Assembly (NCBI RefSeq): GCF_026898095.1
Contig: NZ_CP114015.1
Location: 3,596,001-3,660,000, forward strand
Direction of reading: 5' to 3'
Length of the DNA stretch: 64,000 bases
Source of the DNA: Arthrobacter sp. ATA002
GTDB taxonomy: Bacteria; Actinomycetota; Actinomycetes; Actinomycetales; Micrococcaceae
Part shown: piece by piece, positions 49,040 to 59,566 of the stretch
Layout: every line of letters begins with the position of its first letter
Numbering within the stretch: the stretch's first letter is position 1
Program-made: the position numbers and the translations under genes
The notes under the pieces: generated by a model
Seen by the model: only the letters and a program-made list of their open reading frames with translations
Database searches by the model: none
Told to the model about the DNA's origin: nothing

Positions 49040-52000
49040 CTACCCGTGCTGCCTGCGGGAGCTCCGCCGGAACCTCAGGGTGAGGAGTTCAAAGGGCCTC
49101 AGCTGCAGGGGCACCGCGCCGTCCGGGGACCGGTGTTCGCCCAGTGCCGCGGAGTCGACCGGCCGTTCCAGCAGATCCGTGGCGGCAACGCCGTCGTAGG
49201 CGAAGCTGGTCCGCACCTGCGCCCGCGCCCGTCCGCCGTGGGCCTCGTAGAGCCGCACCACCACGTCGCCGCTGCGGTCCTCGGCCAGTTTGACCGCTTC
49301 CACCACCACGGCTGGGTTGTCCACCGTGAGGACCGGCTCCACCGGTGCCGGAGATACCCCGGAGATGTACCGGAGCGGCAGGTTCAACCTGTATCCCTCG
49401 GCGACGGCGTCGGGGATGTCCGAGGCGGGACGCAGTGAGAACCGAAAACTGTGCGGCCCCTGGTCCGTCCCGGGGTCCGGAAACAGCGGGGCGCGCAGCA
49501 GTGAGAGCCGGACCGTGGTGCAGGTCCGCCCGTTCATGCTCTCGCGGAAGGTGTCGTGGCCGTAGGTGGAGTCATTGGCCACGGCCACTCCGTAGCCCCG
49601 CTCCCCCACGTGGATCCAGCGGTGCGCCACGGTTTCGAACCGTGCCTCGTCCCAGGACGTGTTGGTGTGCGTGGGGCGGTGCACGTGCCCGAACTGGATT
49701 TCGGAGGCCGCCTGCGCGGCATGCACGTCCAGCGGGAAGGCAAGCTTGAGCAGTTTCTGCCGCTCATGCCAGTCCACGTCCACCTCCAGATCCACTGCCG
49801 AGCCGTCCGGGCTCAGGGAAATTCGCTGCACAATCGCCGAGTTCCCAAAGGACCGCGTGATTGTCAGGGTCCTCCCGCCGCTGCCGTCCTCAAGCTCCAT
49901 GTGCTCGGGCTGCATCAGGTCCGTGGAGCTGAACCGGTAGTGCGCGTCCAGGTCCCAGGCATCCCACTGGTTGGGAGTGTCACGGAACAGCTGGAACAGG
50001 TTTCCGGGCCGCCCGGGTGGAAAGACCTCCCGCCCGCCGCAGACCAGTGACCGGAAGAGGCCGGTGGAATCCACGGTCAGCCGGAGCCGGCCGCTGCTGA
50101 TGAGCCACCCGCCGCCGGAGCGCTGCCAGATGTGGGACGGAGGCTCCGGCACCGGCCCGGATCCGGCGGCGGGAATACCGGCTGCGGCGTACGGCCCCGC
50201 GTTCAGTGCTGCCGCCGAGGTCCCGCTGCCGAGCAGCGTCCGGGCCGCCTTTGTGATCAGGCCTTCCAGCTCTGCGCTGACCAGTGCGTAGTTCCGTTCT
50301 GCTTCCTGATGCACCCAGGCAATGGAGGTGCCGGGCAGGATGTCATGAAACTGCTGCAGCAGAACGGTGTGCCAGGCCCGTTCCAGTGCGTCGTACGGAT
50401 ACTCGGCCCCTGCGGCCAGCGCTGCGGCAGCGGCCCACAGTTCCGCTTCCCGCAGCAGGTGCTCGCTGCGCCGGTTGCCCTTCTTGGTGTTGGCCTGGCT
50501 GGTGTAGGTTCCGCGGTGGAACTCCAGGTACAGCTCCCCGGACCAGGCGGACGGGTTGGCCAGCTCAGCCTCGGCTGCGGCGAAGAAGCGCCCGGGGCTG
50601 GACAGCTGGACCGCCGGGGACCCTTCCAGTGAGGCGGTGCGGCGGGCCGCGGCCAGCATTTCCCGGGTCGGCCCGCCGCCGCCGTCCCCCAGCCGAACGG
50701 CACCAGTGAGGTGTTGCCGAACCCTTTTCGCTGTACTGGCGCTGCGCACGGGCCAGCTCACGCCCGGACAGCTCGGAATTGTAGGTGTCCACAGGCGGGA
50801 AATGCGTGAACAGAGTGGAACCGTCAATGCCTTCCCAGCGGAACGTGGAGTGCGGCATGATGTTGGTTTCGTTCCAGGAGATCTTTTGCGTCAGGAACCA
50901 GCGGCACCCCGCCGCACGGGCAATCTGCGGCAGCGCCGCCGAATATCCAAAGGAATCCGGCAGCCACAGAACGTCCGGCTCCAGCCCAAAATTTTCGCCA
51001 AAAAAGCGTTGCCCGGCGACGAACTGCCGGGCCATGGCCTCGCCGCCGGGCATATTGGTGTCCGCTTCCACCCACATTCCGCCGGTGGGCACGAACCGTC
51101 CCTCGCGCACCCGCGCCGCCACCCGGGCAAAGAGCCCCGGATAGTACTGCTGCAGCCAGGCATACTGCTGGGCCGAAGACGCCGTGAAGGTGAAATCCGG
51201 ATCCCGGTCCATCAGCTCCAGGACATTCGCGAAGGTGCGGGCCACTTTGCGCACTGTTTCGCGCACCGGCCACAGCCAGGCACTGTCGATGTGGGCATGT
51301 CCGACGGCGTGGATCCGGTGTGCGCTGGCATAGGCCGGCAGTGCGAGAACGCCGGCCAGCTGTTCCCGGGCGGCGTCCGCGGTGCCGGCGGCATTCCCGG
51401 GATCGACGGCGGTGACCGCACGTTCCATGGCCCGCAGGATCTCGTAGCGGCGCGGCAGGTCCATCGGCAGCTCATGCATCAGCCCGTCCAGGGTCCACAG
51501 GTCCCGGGCCAGGTTCCAGACGCCGGTGTCCAGCAGGGCGAGGTCCGCGGAACGGAACACGTACAGCGGTGCCTGCCCCGCCGTCACCGGATCGCCCAGC
51601 GGGGTCGGCGCATAGGTGAACCCGCCAATAACATTGGGATTCGATGCCGCTTCCACATAGAACCGGAACGTTTCGCCGGGAGCATGCGGCACCGGAACGT
51701 GCAGGTTCCGCGGTTCCACCGCCTTCACGATCCCGCCGTCCGGGGTGTACACCAGCGCCTCCGCTTCGAATCCGGGTCCGTCGCCGCTGAATCCCAAATC
51801 CACCAGCAGCTCGGGACAGCCGTTTTCGGTGTTCCAGCTTTCCGGCACGGTGCCGGAGATCCGGAACCAGGTGGTTCCCCAGGGCGCCCCACGCCTGTCC
51901 TGCGGAGAACGGGGCAAAGTCCTGCTCCACGGCGGAGGCGAAGGCAACCGGCTCCCCCGGGGCCGTCCATGCTTCCAACGTCGCCGGCGTCCGGTTCCGC

Positions 52001-52074
52001 CAGAGGTTCCCGGCGATCCGTTCCCGGAGGAAGCGGTGGATTCGGGCTTCAACAAGTTGGCGGCTGTCGTGCAT
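49040..52074 (-). CDS. GH38 alpha-mannosidase (several frameshifts in this sequence)
   Basis: Homology runs from MHDSRQLVEARIHRFLRERI at 52074 to RSSRRQHG at 49040. GH38 core: GHAHIDSAWLWPVRETVRKV (zinc), FVPTGGMWVEADTNMPGGEA, LWLPDSFGYSAALPQIAR and QQFHDILPGTSIAWVHQE. Shifts occur near 51882-51884 (two bases lost in a G run), 50720-50721 (AA for AAA) and 50685-50689 (C5 for C6); repaired length is 1012 residues, normal for the family. Would trim alpha-mannosides, probably intracellular because no signal peptide is seen. Confidence 0.85.
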
Positions 52075-52174
52075 GCGGCACCTGCCCTTTCGTTGCGCCG
52101 CTCAGGACAAAGGAGCCGCCCAGGGCCGGGACTACGGCCGCTGCTGCACAAAGGGTCTTGGTGAGGGCCCGCAT
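52049..52174 (-). CDS. Possible short secreted peptide
   Basis: 41 residues, MRALTKTLCAAAAVVPALGG..., with AAAGGA before the ATG and a signal-like N-terminus. It overlaps the mannosidase start by 26 bases. May be chance; no homologue is recognised. The surrounding 251-bp gap has nothing else I can support. Confidence 0.25.
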   Translation of the reverse strand: MRALTKTLCAAAAVVPALGGSFVLSGATKGQVPHARQPPTC

Positions 52175-52326
52175 GGTTTTCCTTTGATCCACGGTTGCCA
52201 CTGCGGGACATGCCCCGGTGGTGCGGCTGACGCTAATACACGGCGGGGATTTCCTCAATCATGGTCGGGGCCCGGCCTGCCGGCACGGTCCAAGGCGCGG
52301 CTGGTGACGGGCCGCTGCGCCGGGGG

Positions 52327-52746
52327 CTAAAGGACGACGGCGGCAGTCATCTCGCTGACAAAGGCCTCGGTTTCGGCGGCGTTGCGGAACCCGTAGGACA
52401 CTTCGCGCACGGCCTCCTCCCGGCTGGCCGGGACCGGGTGGTACTTCACGGTGTCGAAATTCCCGGGGACGGTGACCGGCTCCACCAGCGGCCGGTGGTT
52501 CAGGTGGGGAAACTGGCGCAGCGTGGGATCGATCCGCCACTGCGCGGTTTCGATCCAGAAGTGGTCCCCCATGCCTGATGACCCGCTCACCACCCGGATC
52601 TCCGTGACGCCGGCACCGGCCATCAGCCAGGCCAGCGTAAACGAGGCGGGCGCGCCCAGTCCGGAGCCGTAGGGAATGTGGCCCTCTGCCACCGCCGCCG
52701 TCTGCTCGGCAAGGCGGGTTGCTTCCTGAAGGCTGAGTGATCGCAT
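52327..52746 (-). CDS. Conserved hypothetical protein, alpha/beta
   Basis: 139 residues from MRSLSLQEATRLAEQTAAVA. No known motif. Segments VVSGSSGMGDHFWIETAQW and PVTVPGNFDTVKYHPV look like a compact globular domain. Codon use follows the genome. Divergent from the 151-aa gene and downstream in the same direction as nothing obvious. Confidence 0.55.
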   Translation of the reverse strand: MRSLSLQEATRLAEQTAAVAEGHIPYGSGLGAPASFTLAWLMAGAGVTEIRVVSGSSGMGDHFWIETAQWRIDPTLRQFPHLNHRPLVEPVTVPGNFDTVKYHPVPASREEAVREVSYGFRNAAETEAFVSEMTAAVVL

Positions 52747-52844
52747 GCCTCCATGTTCCCAGCCGGATGTGCTGAGTGCCTATTTGGGGCCCCTTACGCC
52801 CGCCGGCCCTGCCTCTGCGCCGGAGGCGGCGGTACCGTTGAAGC

Positions 52845-53300
52845 ATGACCGACCGCGAAACCCATCAGCGGCACAGCTCCCATCCAACCGGCGCCATTCG
52901 AAGGATTCCGTCCGGCCAGAAGGCCGAAGCCCTGTGGTCCGACATGGAGCGCGAGGACGGGCTGTACACCATCCTTGACGCCGCCCAGCGGCTGGGTTTT
53001 GGCTACGGCCCGAACCAGCGCGCCTCCCGGCTGACCGGCAAGGGCCGGGTCCTGGCCGTGCGGCGCGGCGGCACCTTCCTGTATCCGGGATTCCAGTTCG
53101 ATGTGCCGGGCGGGCGCATGCTCCCGCCGGTCAAGGATGTGATCCGTTTGGGCCGCTGGATGGGCTGGACGGATGAGCAGGTGGCGCTCTGGTTTTACAC
53201 GCCCAATGGATCGCTGCAGGGCAAGCGCCCCGTCGATGTCCGTGCTGACGAGGAAAAGCTGATCAGCACAGCCGAAAAGGACATCGCCGGCATACCCTGA
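52845..53300 (+). CDS. Hypothetical protein with MbcA/ParS-like C-terminal segment
   Basis: 151 residues. The middle reads like a small winged helix (LYTILDAAQRLGFGYGPNQR ... LTGKGRVLAVRRGGTFLYPG), and the C-terminal 50 residues (DVIRLGRWMGWTDEQVALWF, TPNGSLQGKRPVDV) recall the antitoxin/ParS toxin-binding fold. No RES-type or other toxin gene is adjacent. Assignment is tentative. Confidence 0.6.
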   Translation: MTDRETHQRHSSHPTGAIRRIPSGQKAEALWSDMEREDGLYTILDAAQRLGFGYGPNQRASRLTGKGRVLAVRRGGTFLYPGFQFDVPGGRMLPPVKDVIRLGRWMGWTDEQVALWFYTPNGSLQGKRPVDVRADEEKLISTAEKDIAGIP

Positions 53301-53346
53301 GCCCTGCGGCCCCGGGCATCCCGGATCAAAGTGTGCCGCTGCTCTG

Positions 53347-54426
53347 CTACTGCGGCCAGCGGCCGGCGGCGAACAGTTCGGCCAGCAGAGCCTGCGCCGG
53401 AGCCGGGTCCAGTCCGCGTGCGGCGAGCCAGCCGTCATCGCCGTAGGACGCCGCGTAGCGGTCGCCCGAATCGCACATCAGGGTCACGATGCTCCCTGTT
53501 TTCCCTTCGGCTTCCATCCGCGCCGCCAGCTGCCACACGCCCCACAGGTTGGTGCCCGTCGAGGGGCCGGCATGCAGCCCGGCGATGTCAAAAAGGTGCC
53601 GGGCCGCGGCTACCGACGCGGCGTCGGGGACCTGGATCATGTGATCGATGACCGCCGGCACGAAGCTCGGCTCCAGGCGCGGCCGGCCAATACCCTCAAT
53701 CCGCGACGGGCCGCCGGCGGCGGGCACCCCGGGCCGGCGCCAGGACGGATAGAACACCGAATTCTCCGGATCCACCACGGCCAGTTTCGTGGCGTGCCGG
53801 TGGTAGCGGATGTAGCGGCCAAGCGTTGCGCTGGTGCCGCCCGTCCCGGCGCCGACCACGATCCATTCGGGCACCGGAGATTCCTCCAGGGCCAGCTGTC
53901 CGAAAATCGATTCCGCGATGTTGTTGTTGCCGCGCCAGTCGGTGGCCCGTTCCGCGTAGGTGAACTGGTCCATGTAGTGCCCGCCGGTGCTGCGGGCTAT
54001 CTCTTCGGCGGCCGCGTAGACCTGGGACGGGTCCTCCACGAAATGGCAGGTCCCGTTGTACTGCTCGATCAGCGCGATTTTCTCTGCACTGGTGGTCCGG
54101 GGCATGACGGCGACAAACGGCAGGTCAAGCAGCTGCGCGAAGTAGGCCTCGGAAACAGCGGTGGAACCGCTGGAAGCCTCCACAATGGTCATGCCGCGGG
54201 TGATCCAGCCGTTGACCAGCCCAAAGAGGAACAGCGACCGGGCGAGCCGGTGCTTGAGGCTGCCGGTGCGGTGGGTCGATTCGTCTTTGAGGTAGACCTT
54301 CACGGACCAGCCCGCCGGAACCGGAACCTCGAAGAGGTGGGTGTCAGCGGATCGGTTGCCTTCGGCTTCAATCCGCCGGATGGCGTCGTCGGACCAGCGC
54401 CGGTCCGGAATTGGGGAATTAGTCAC
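53347..54426 (-). CDS. PLP-dependent L-cysteine desulfhydrase, Cds1-like
   Basis: 359 residues, GTG start. Fold type II PLP enzyme of the cysteine synthase/cystathionine beta-synthase family. PLP lysine lies in [28 protein letters not shown] binds substrate, [19 protein letters not shown] binds phosphate. The overall layout matches mycobacterial Cds1, which releases H2S and pyruvate from cysteine, rather than CysK/CysM (which has the canonical SVKDR). Monocistronic. Confidence 0.88.
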   Translation of the reverse strand: MTNSPIPDRRWSDDAIRRIEAEGNRSADTHLFEVPVPAGWSVKVYLKDESTHRTGSLKHRLARSLFLFGLVNGWITRGMTIVEASSGSTAVSEAYFAQLLDLPFVAVMPRTTSAEKIALIEQYNGTCHFVEDPSQVYAAAEEIARSTGGHYMDQFTYAERATDWRGNNNIAESIFGQLALEESPVPEWIVVGAGTGGTSATLGRYIRYHRHATKLAVVDPENSVFYPSWRRPGVPAAGGPSRIEGIGRPRLEPSFVPAVIDHMIQVPDAASVAAARHLFDIAGLHAGPSTGTNLWGVWQLAARMEAEGKTGSIVTLMCDSGDRYAASYGDDGWLAARGLDPAPAQALLAELFAAGRWPQ

Positions 54427-54531
54427 CCGGTTCAGCCTACAGGCGGTCCCTGCAGCTGCCTTCCGCCGCTGCAGGTCTGTTCCTGGGACACCGGCCGGAG
54501 CGGATGGGTAACGGCAGGGAGCCGTCGGCCG

Positions 54532-54837
54532 TCAGCCGGCAGTGCCGGCAATGTCCCGCAGGGCACGGACGTGGGCGTCGAAGGCGTCCCGGCCGGCCGG
54601 AGTGAGCCCTATCCAGGTCAGCCGCCGGGCGTCCTGCCGGTCAGCTGATGCGGCTTTCGCCAGCTGGACGTACCCGGCCCCGGCGAGCGTCTTCAGGTGT
54701 TTGGACAGTGCCGCGTCGGATATCCCCAGGCCGTCGCGGAGAACGGAAAAATCCATCTGGTTTACGGCCCGGAGCAGGCCGCAGATCCGCAGCCGGCTGG
54801 GGGCGTGAATGAGATCGTTGAACTGTGCCTCAGGCAT
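54532..54837 (-). CDS. Winged-helix transcriptional regulator (MarR/ArsR-like, small)
   Basis: 101 residues from ATG at 54837 (MPEAQFNDLIHAPSRLRICG). One winged-helix domain: recognition part SVLRDGLGISDAALSKHLKT, wing VQLAKAASADRQDARRLTWI. The order and length match the ArsR-type HTH regulators called DUF-like transcriptional regulators in actinobacteria. It overlaps the membrane-protein gene by 8 bases and is probably the repressor of that operon through the palindrome at 55301-55329. Confidence 0.85.
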   Translation of the reverse strand: MPEAQFNDLIHAPSRLRICGLLRAVNQMDFSVLRDGLGISDAALSKHLKTLAGAGYVQLAKAASADRQDARRLTWIGLTPAGRDAFDAHVRALRDIAGTAG

Positions 54838-55300
54838 GGCGCATGCGGTCCAGCGCCGAACGGTAAGCCACTCCGGCCAGCCACGCCACCGCCCCGAAAG
54901 CCGCCGCACTGGTGAGCACCACCGCCCAGCCTGCACCCAGAGCCACCATTCCCAGCGAGACGGAGAACAGGGCCAGGCAGACCGCCGGGATCGCCGCCAT
55001 GGCGAGGGCTGCGCTGCGGCCCATGCTCTGGAACCTAATCCCCGTTTCCCGGTTCATGAGGTGGGCGATGATGAACACGGCCACCAGCGCCAGCCAGCCG
55101 GAGGACGGCGGCGCATAGTTCTCCCCCGGGGCGGCTGCGGCCGCCCCGGCCACCCACCAGGCGCCAACGCCGCCGTACGCGGCCAGCAGCACCCGGGGAA
55201 TCCGTGTGCCGTCCGCCAATGCCCGGCGGTCCCCGGACAGCTCGCTCAGCCGGGCTGCCGCCTCATGGGCGGAAGGCTGGCTGCGAAAGTTGTTTTCCAT
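54830..55300 (-). CDS. Membrane protein, operon partner of a winged-helix regulator
   Basis: 156 residues from ATG at 55300 (MENNFRSQPSAHEAAARLSE). About four hydrophobic segments (AAYGGVGAWWVAGAAAAA, LALVAVFIIAHLM, ALAMAAIPAVCLALFSVSL, GWAVVLTSAAAFGAVAWLAG). I do not recognise a family; such membrane-protein/wHTH pairs are common in actinobacteria. Translationally coupled to the regulator. Confidence 0.8.
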   Translation of the reverse strand: MENNFRSQPSAHEAAARLSELSGDRRALADGTRIPRVLLAAYGGVGAWWVAGAAAAAPGENYAPPSSGWLALVAVFIIAHLMNRETGIRFQSMGRSAALAMAAIPAVCLALFSVSLGMVALGAGWAVVLTSAAAFGAVAWLAGVAYRSALDRMRHA

Positions 55301-55329
55301 AGCGGAAAGTCTACGAGTTACTTTCCGCT
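55301..55329. promoter_or_regulatory. Perfect inverted repeat (operator) upstream of the wHTH operon
   Basis: AGCGGAAAGT (55301-55310) and ACTTTCCGCT (55320-55329) are exact inverted 10-mers with a 9-base spacer, ending directly at the ATG of the membrane-protein gene. The size suits a dimeric winged-helix repressor. The transcript could also fold into a hairpin that includes the start region. Confidence 0.75.
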
Positions 55330-55354
55330 GAGGCAAGAGATTTTCCACGCCCGG

Positions 55355-56332
55355 CTATTTCCTTGGCAGCAGCTCTGCCAGCCGGCGCAGCTCACCGGCG
55401 GTGTCCAGTGTCATTTTCTCCGCGCTGCCCAGCAGACCCAGGATGTTTTTGGCCCCGGCATCGTTGGAGGCATGGTTGGTTCCGGGCAGCAGACGCGCCT
55501 GAATCCGCACGTAATCCTCCCCCAGTATTTGGTGCAGACCCTCCCGCATGAGCTGGCCCGGACCACCGAAGACCATGGCGAAGTCCCGGCTGAGGGCCTG
55601 GAGGTCGGCCGTGTCGTGGGTCTGTTCGGAGCTGAGCAGCAGGCTCACTGACGTACCGGAGGTACCGGTGCCCAGCGAGACCAGAAGCACCCCGTCGTCG
55701 TCGCGCGGCTGCGACAAGCCAAGGGCGTAGGCCACCAGGGCCGGGTCGTCGGCTGCCAGCCCGCCGTCCACCAGCTCCCGTGCCCGTCCGGCCGGATCGG
55801 TATAGGGCACCGCAGGAAAAAACCGCGGCAGTGATCCCGTGGCCCGGCCCGCGAGCGCCATGGGAGCATCACCCAGCACGGACTGGTCCAGACCGCCGCC
55901 GGCAAAGTGCAGTGCCTGGGTGTGCGCCAGGTCGCAGGTCGTCACGGCCACCGGAAGCACGGCTTCTGAGAGTCTGGTCCCGCCCAGGACTTCCTCCAGG
56001 AAGTGCTGCAGGGGCTGTGCCGGATACATGGACCCGACGGAGGAAGCGGCCGCCGGGCCCGGCGCGGGCAGGTCCCCCTGGCCGTGGCCCCGCTGGAAGA
56101 TCGACTTCGCGCTGGTGAAATTCAGGCTCCGCAGCTCCCTGGCACTGTAGGGGGCGCCGCCGCCGCGCGGGCAGGTGAGCGCCAGGGCAATCATTCCTCC
56201 GACGGATGTGCCAACGATCAGGTCGAATAGTTCCGCGGTCCTTCGTCCGGTCCGTTTCTCCAAATGGGCCAGCCAGATGATCGGAATGATGCCGCGCACC
56301 CCGCCGCCGTCGATCGAGAGAATGCGCAGCAT
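55355..56332 (-). CDS. Patatin-like phospholipase (CapV-like)
   Basis: 325 residues. All patatin motifs are present: oxyanion hole DGGGVRG (8-14), nucleophile elbow GTSVGG (about 42-47) and catalytic Asp in VDGGLAADDP (about 187). Resembles CBASS CapV and plant patatins more than the bacterial RssA/ExoU types. No CD-NTase or other cyclic-oligonucleotide synthase is found near. A 75-residue gene sits 10 bp upstream on the same strand and is probably its operon partner. Confidence 0.88.
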   Translation of the reverse strand: MLRILSIDGGGVRGIIPIIWLAHLEKRTGRRTAELFDLIVGTSVGGMIALALTCPRGGGAPYSARELRSLNFTSAKSIFQRGHGQGDLPAPGPAAASSVGSMYPAQPLQHFLEEVLGGTRLSEAVLPVAVTTCDLAHTQALHFAGGGLDQSVLGDAPMALAGRATGSLPRFFPAVPYTDPAGRARELVDGGLAADDPALVAYALGLSQPRDDDGVLLVSLGTGTSGTSVSLLLSSEQTHDTADLQALSRDFAMVFGGPGQLMREGLHQILGEDYVRIQARLLPGTNHASNDAGAKNILGLLGSAEKMTLDTAGELRRLAELLPRK

Positions 56333-56342
56333 AGCGGCTCCC

Positions 56343-56569
56343 CTAACGCCAGTAATTATTGGCAGCCGCTACCGTGGCAAATTCCGTGGCGACCACTGCC
56401 GAGGCGGCGATAAGCCCCTCCGGATTGTTCGCGTAGGCGTCACGGATGATGCTCTGCACATGTTCATCCGGCTGGATGACAAACGAAGTCTGCAGCGCCA
56501 GCTGGACAGCCAGGCGCCGCCCTCCTCGGGCCCTGCGCACTTGAGGGAGTTATTGGGAACGAGTTCCAT
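56343..56569 (-). CDS. Small helical protein, operon partner of the patatin (frameshifted)
   Basis: Read from ATG 56569 (MELVPNNSLKCAGPEEG), a shift near 56519-56524 leads into RRLAVQLALQTSFVIQPDEH ... AVVATEFATVAAANNYWR ending at 56343; one extra base gives 75 residues. The C-terminal half is hydrophobic-helical. The length becomes divisible by three only after the repair. Function unknown; 10 bp before the patatin gene on the same strand. Confidence 0.6.
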
Positions 56570-56674
56570 GGTGTATGTCCTATCAACGTTCGGCGATGCC
56601 GGGCCACCCCATTGTGGACGGCCCTGGAACTGGGAACAAGAGCCGGACAGCCGACAGCCACGAAGGGAACCGGA

Positions 56675-57031
56675 ATGGATGAGTATCTCGTCCTGCTGCC
56701 CGATGACGCGGAAGCGTGGGAACGCCTCAGCGACAGCGAACGGGAGGCGGTGTACGAACAGCACCGGGAGTTCGCCCGCCGACTGCGGGAGGGAGGGCAT
56801 GTGCTGAGCGGCGGCGCGGAGCTGGATCCTCCTCGGACAGCCAGGACCGTCCGGCAGGTGGCGGGCCGGACTGTCATCAGTGCGGGACCGCCCACCGATG
56901 CGGCTGAACAGCTCAGCGGGTTCTACCAGGTGGAGACCGGGGACCCCGACGGCCTGGCCGAGATCTGCGGCCTGCTGGCCTCCGGTGCCCCGGTCGAGGT
57001 CCGCCGGATCGCACGGCACGGCACCGGGTAG
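56675..57031 (+). CDS. YCII-related (DGPF) domain protein
   Basis: 118 residues, start MDEYLVLLPDDAEAWERLSD. Dimeric ferredoxin-like fold typical of YCII/DGPF proteins: YLVLL strand, HREFARRLREGGHVLSGGAEL, GPPTDAAEQLSGFYQVETGD. Often found with ECF sigma factors, but none is here. Catalytic role unknown. Confidence 0.85.
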   Translation: MDEYLVLLPDDAEAWERLSDSEREAVYEQHREFARRLREGGHVLSGGAELDPPRTARTVRQVAGRTVISAGPPTDAAEQLSGFYQVETGDPDGLAEICGLLASGAPVEVRRIARHGTG

Positions 57032-57144
57032 TGGTGTATGCGGCTACGGAACCGAGTCCGTCACGGACGTGGTGATTGCCGTCCAGCCCAGGATCGAGCC
57101 GGCCGGAATGCCCTCAAAGTCCTCAAAGTCCTCCTGCAGCATGA

Positions 57145-57196
57145 ACGACGGCGGCGCCGCCCGGACCGAAGAAGCGGTCCGGCGCGGCGCCGTCGT
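57145..57196. terminator. Long GC-rich hairpin downstream of gap
   Basis: Arms ACGACGGCGGCGCCGCCCGG and its near complement at 57176-57196, with a short AAGAAG loop. It lies about 55 bases past the gap stop on the minus strand and about 110 past the YCII gene. No U-tract, so termination is only likely. Confidence 0.5.
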
Positions 57197-57250
57197 ACGT
57201 TGTTTTCGTGCTGATTTCCCGATACGGCAGGCCGCGCGGGAAGTTCCGGC

Positions 57251-58267
<1,017 letters not shown>

Positions 58268-58283
58268 CTAGGCTCGATAAGAT

Positions 58284-58304
58284 TAAATTTAGAAACTAAA
58301 TTTA
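58284..58304. promoter_or_regulatory. 21-bp AT-rich palindrome between gap and the ROK gene
   Basis: Perfect 9-bp arms TAAATTTAG and CTAAATTTA with an AAA centre. In a genome this GC-rich an all-A/T palindrome of this length is exceptional and fits a ROK/NagC-type operator. It overlaps the -35 region of the ROK promoter and lies 25 bp before the gap start. Confidence 0.75.
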
Positions 58305-58312
58305 TTACCTCC

Positions 58313-58318
58313 TATAAT
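58313..58318 (+). promoter_or_regulatory. -10 hexamer of the ROK gene promoter
   Basis: Consensus TATAAT, 40 bp before the ROK start codon, with the palindrome just upstream covering the expected -35 position. Confidence 0.6.
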
Positions 58319-58357
58319 TATGCTGTTATCACTGCCACACGTCAAAAGGGCCACCCC

Positions 58358-59566
58358 ATGGATGCCTCCACCAGCAGCCCGCAGCTCCTGCGCCGCACCA
58401 ACCTGCGCGCCGTGCTCGAGGTGCTCCGCACCGTGCCCTCGGCCACGGGCACCGACCTCATCTCGGCCACCGGCCTAACGCGCGCCACCGTCATTGCCGT
58501 CTGCGACGACCTCATTGCGCGGGGCTGGGCGCGGGAACGGGAATCCCCGCGGACGGAGGGCCAGAAGGGCCGGCCCGCCCGCCGCTTCGAATTCAACGCG
58601 GACGCCGGACACGTCCTGGGCATCGACGTCGGGATCGCCACCGTCCGCGTCCTGGTCGCCAACCTTTCGGGGGCCGTCGTCGGCGGGACTGAGATGCGCT
58701 TTCCCCGTCACGGCGGAGCGCCGGAGCAGCGGCGGCAGGTCCTCATCGCCGCCGTCGACGACGCGCTGGCCGCTGCGGCGGTCTCCTCCGCGGCGGTGCT
58801 GTGTGTGGGCATGGGCATCGCCGCCCGGGTGACCGGCGACGGCGCCGTCGCGCCGGGGCAGGACGTGGCGCCCATGTTTGACCTTGGGCTGCGGCAGGAG
58901 TTCGGCGCCGGCCGCGGCTGGCCGCTGCTCGTGGAAAACGATGCCAAGCTCGCGGCCCTGGCCGAACGCTGGCGCGGGGTGGGCGCCGGAGAGAAGGACC
59001 TTGCGGTGATCCTGGCCGGCGAGCGCCTGGGCAGCGGCATCATCGAGTCCGGACGGCTGCTGCACGGCGCCTCCGGCGGCACCGGCGGCATGGGTGCGCT
59101 GGAGCTGGTGAGCGGCGTCGGCAACGAGGACGGCATTGCCAAGCTGGCCAGGCTGTGGGGCAGCGCTGCGCTGAAGGACGGGCATGACGGCGGCATCCGG
59201 GCACTGGTGGGCCCGTCGACCAACCGCGCTTCGGCGCGGCTTGTCTTCGAGGCTGCAGCTGCCGGCGACCCGGTGGCCGGCGACATCCTGGACCGGATTG
59301 CCCGCCGGATAGCACGGGTGGTGGCACTGGTGTCCTCGTTCTTCGACCCGAAGCTGATCGTCATTGGCGGCGCCGTGGCGGCGTCGGCCACCGCGCTGCT
59401 GCCGGTGATGACCGGGGAGCTGGCCCGGTATGTGTCCGAGCCGCCCCGGCTAGCCGTCTCGGACATGGGCAAGATGCTGGTGCCCACCGGAGCCGTGCGC
59501 CTGGCCCTGGACTATGTGGAGGCGCACATGCTCGAACTGGTTCCGGAGGTCCGCCGCCGGGGGTAG
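58358..59566 (+). CDS. ROK family transcriptional regulator
   Basis: 402 residues, start MDASTSSPQLLRRTNLRAVL. N-terminal winged HTH (TDLISATGLTRATVIAVCDD) then a ROK sugar-sensing domain (GIDVGIATVRVLVANLSG, ENDAKLAALAE, GGTGGMGAL). The zinc-binding Cys/His cluster of ROK kinases is missing (LVSGVGNEDG), so it is a regulator, not a kinase. Divergent from gap across a perfect palindrome; it probably controls gap and itself in response to a sugar or sugar phosphate. Confidence 0.9.
   Translation: MDASTSSPQLLRRTNLRAVLEVLRTVPSATGTDLISATGLTRATVIAVCDDLIARGWARERESPRTEGQKGRPARRFEFNADAGHVLGIDVGIATVRVLVANLSGAVVGGTEMRFPRHGGAPEQRRQVLIAAVDDALAAAAVSSAAVLCVGMGIAARVTGDGAVAPGQDVAPMFDLGLRQEFGAGRGWPLLVENDAKLAALAERWRGVGAGEKDLAVILAGERLGSGIIESGRLLHGASGGTGGMGALELVSGVGNEDGIAKLARLWGSAALKDGHDGGIRALVGPSTNRASARLVFEAAAAGDPVAGDILDRIARRIARVVALVSSFFDPKLIVIGGAVAASATALLPVMTGELARYVSEPPRLAVSDMGKMLVPTGAVRLALDYVEAHMLELVPEVRRRG

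Noticed and set aside
55355..56569. A full CBASS anti-phage operon
   Set aside because: The patatin resembles CapV, but no CD-NTase, Cap2/Cap3 or other cyclase gene is within reach on either side.
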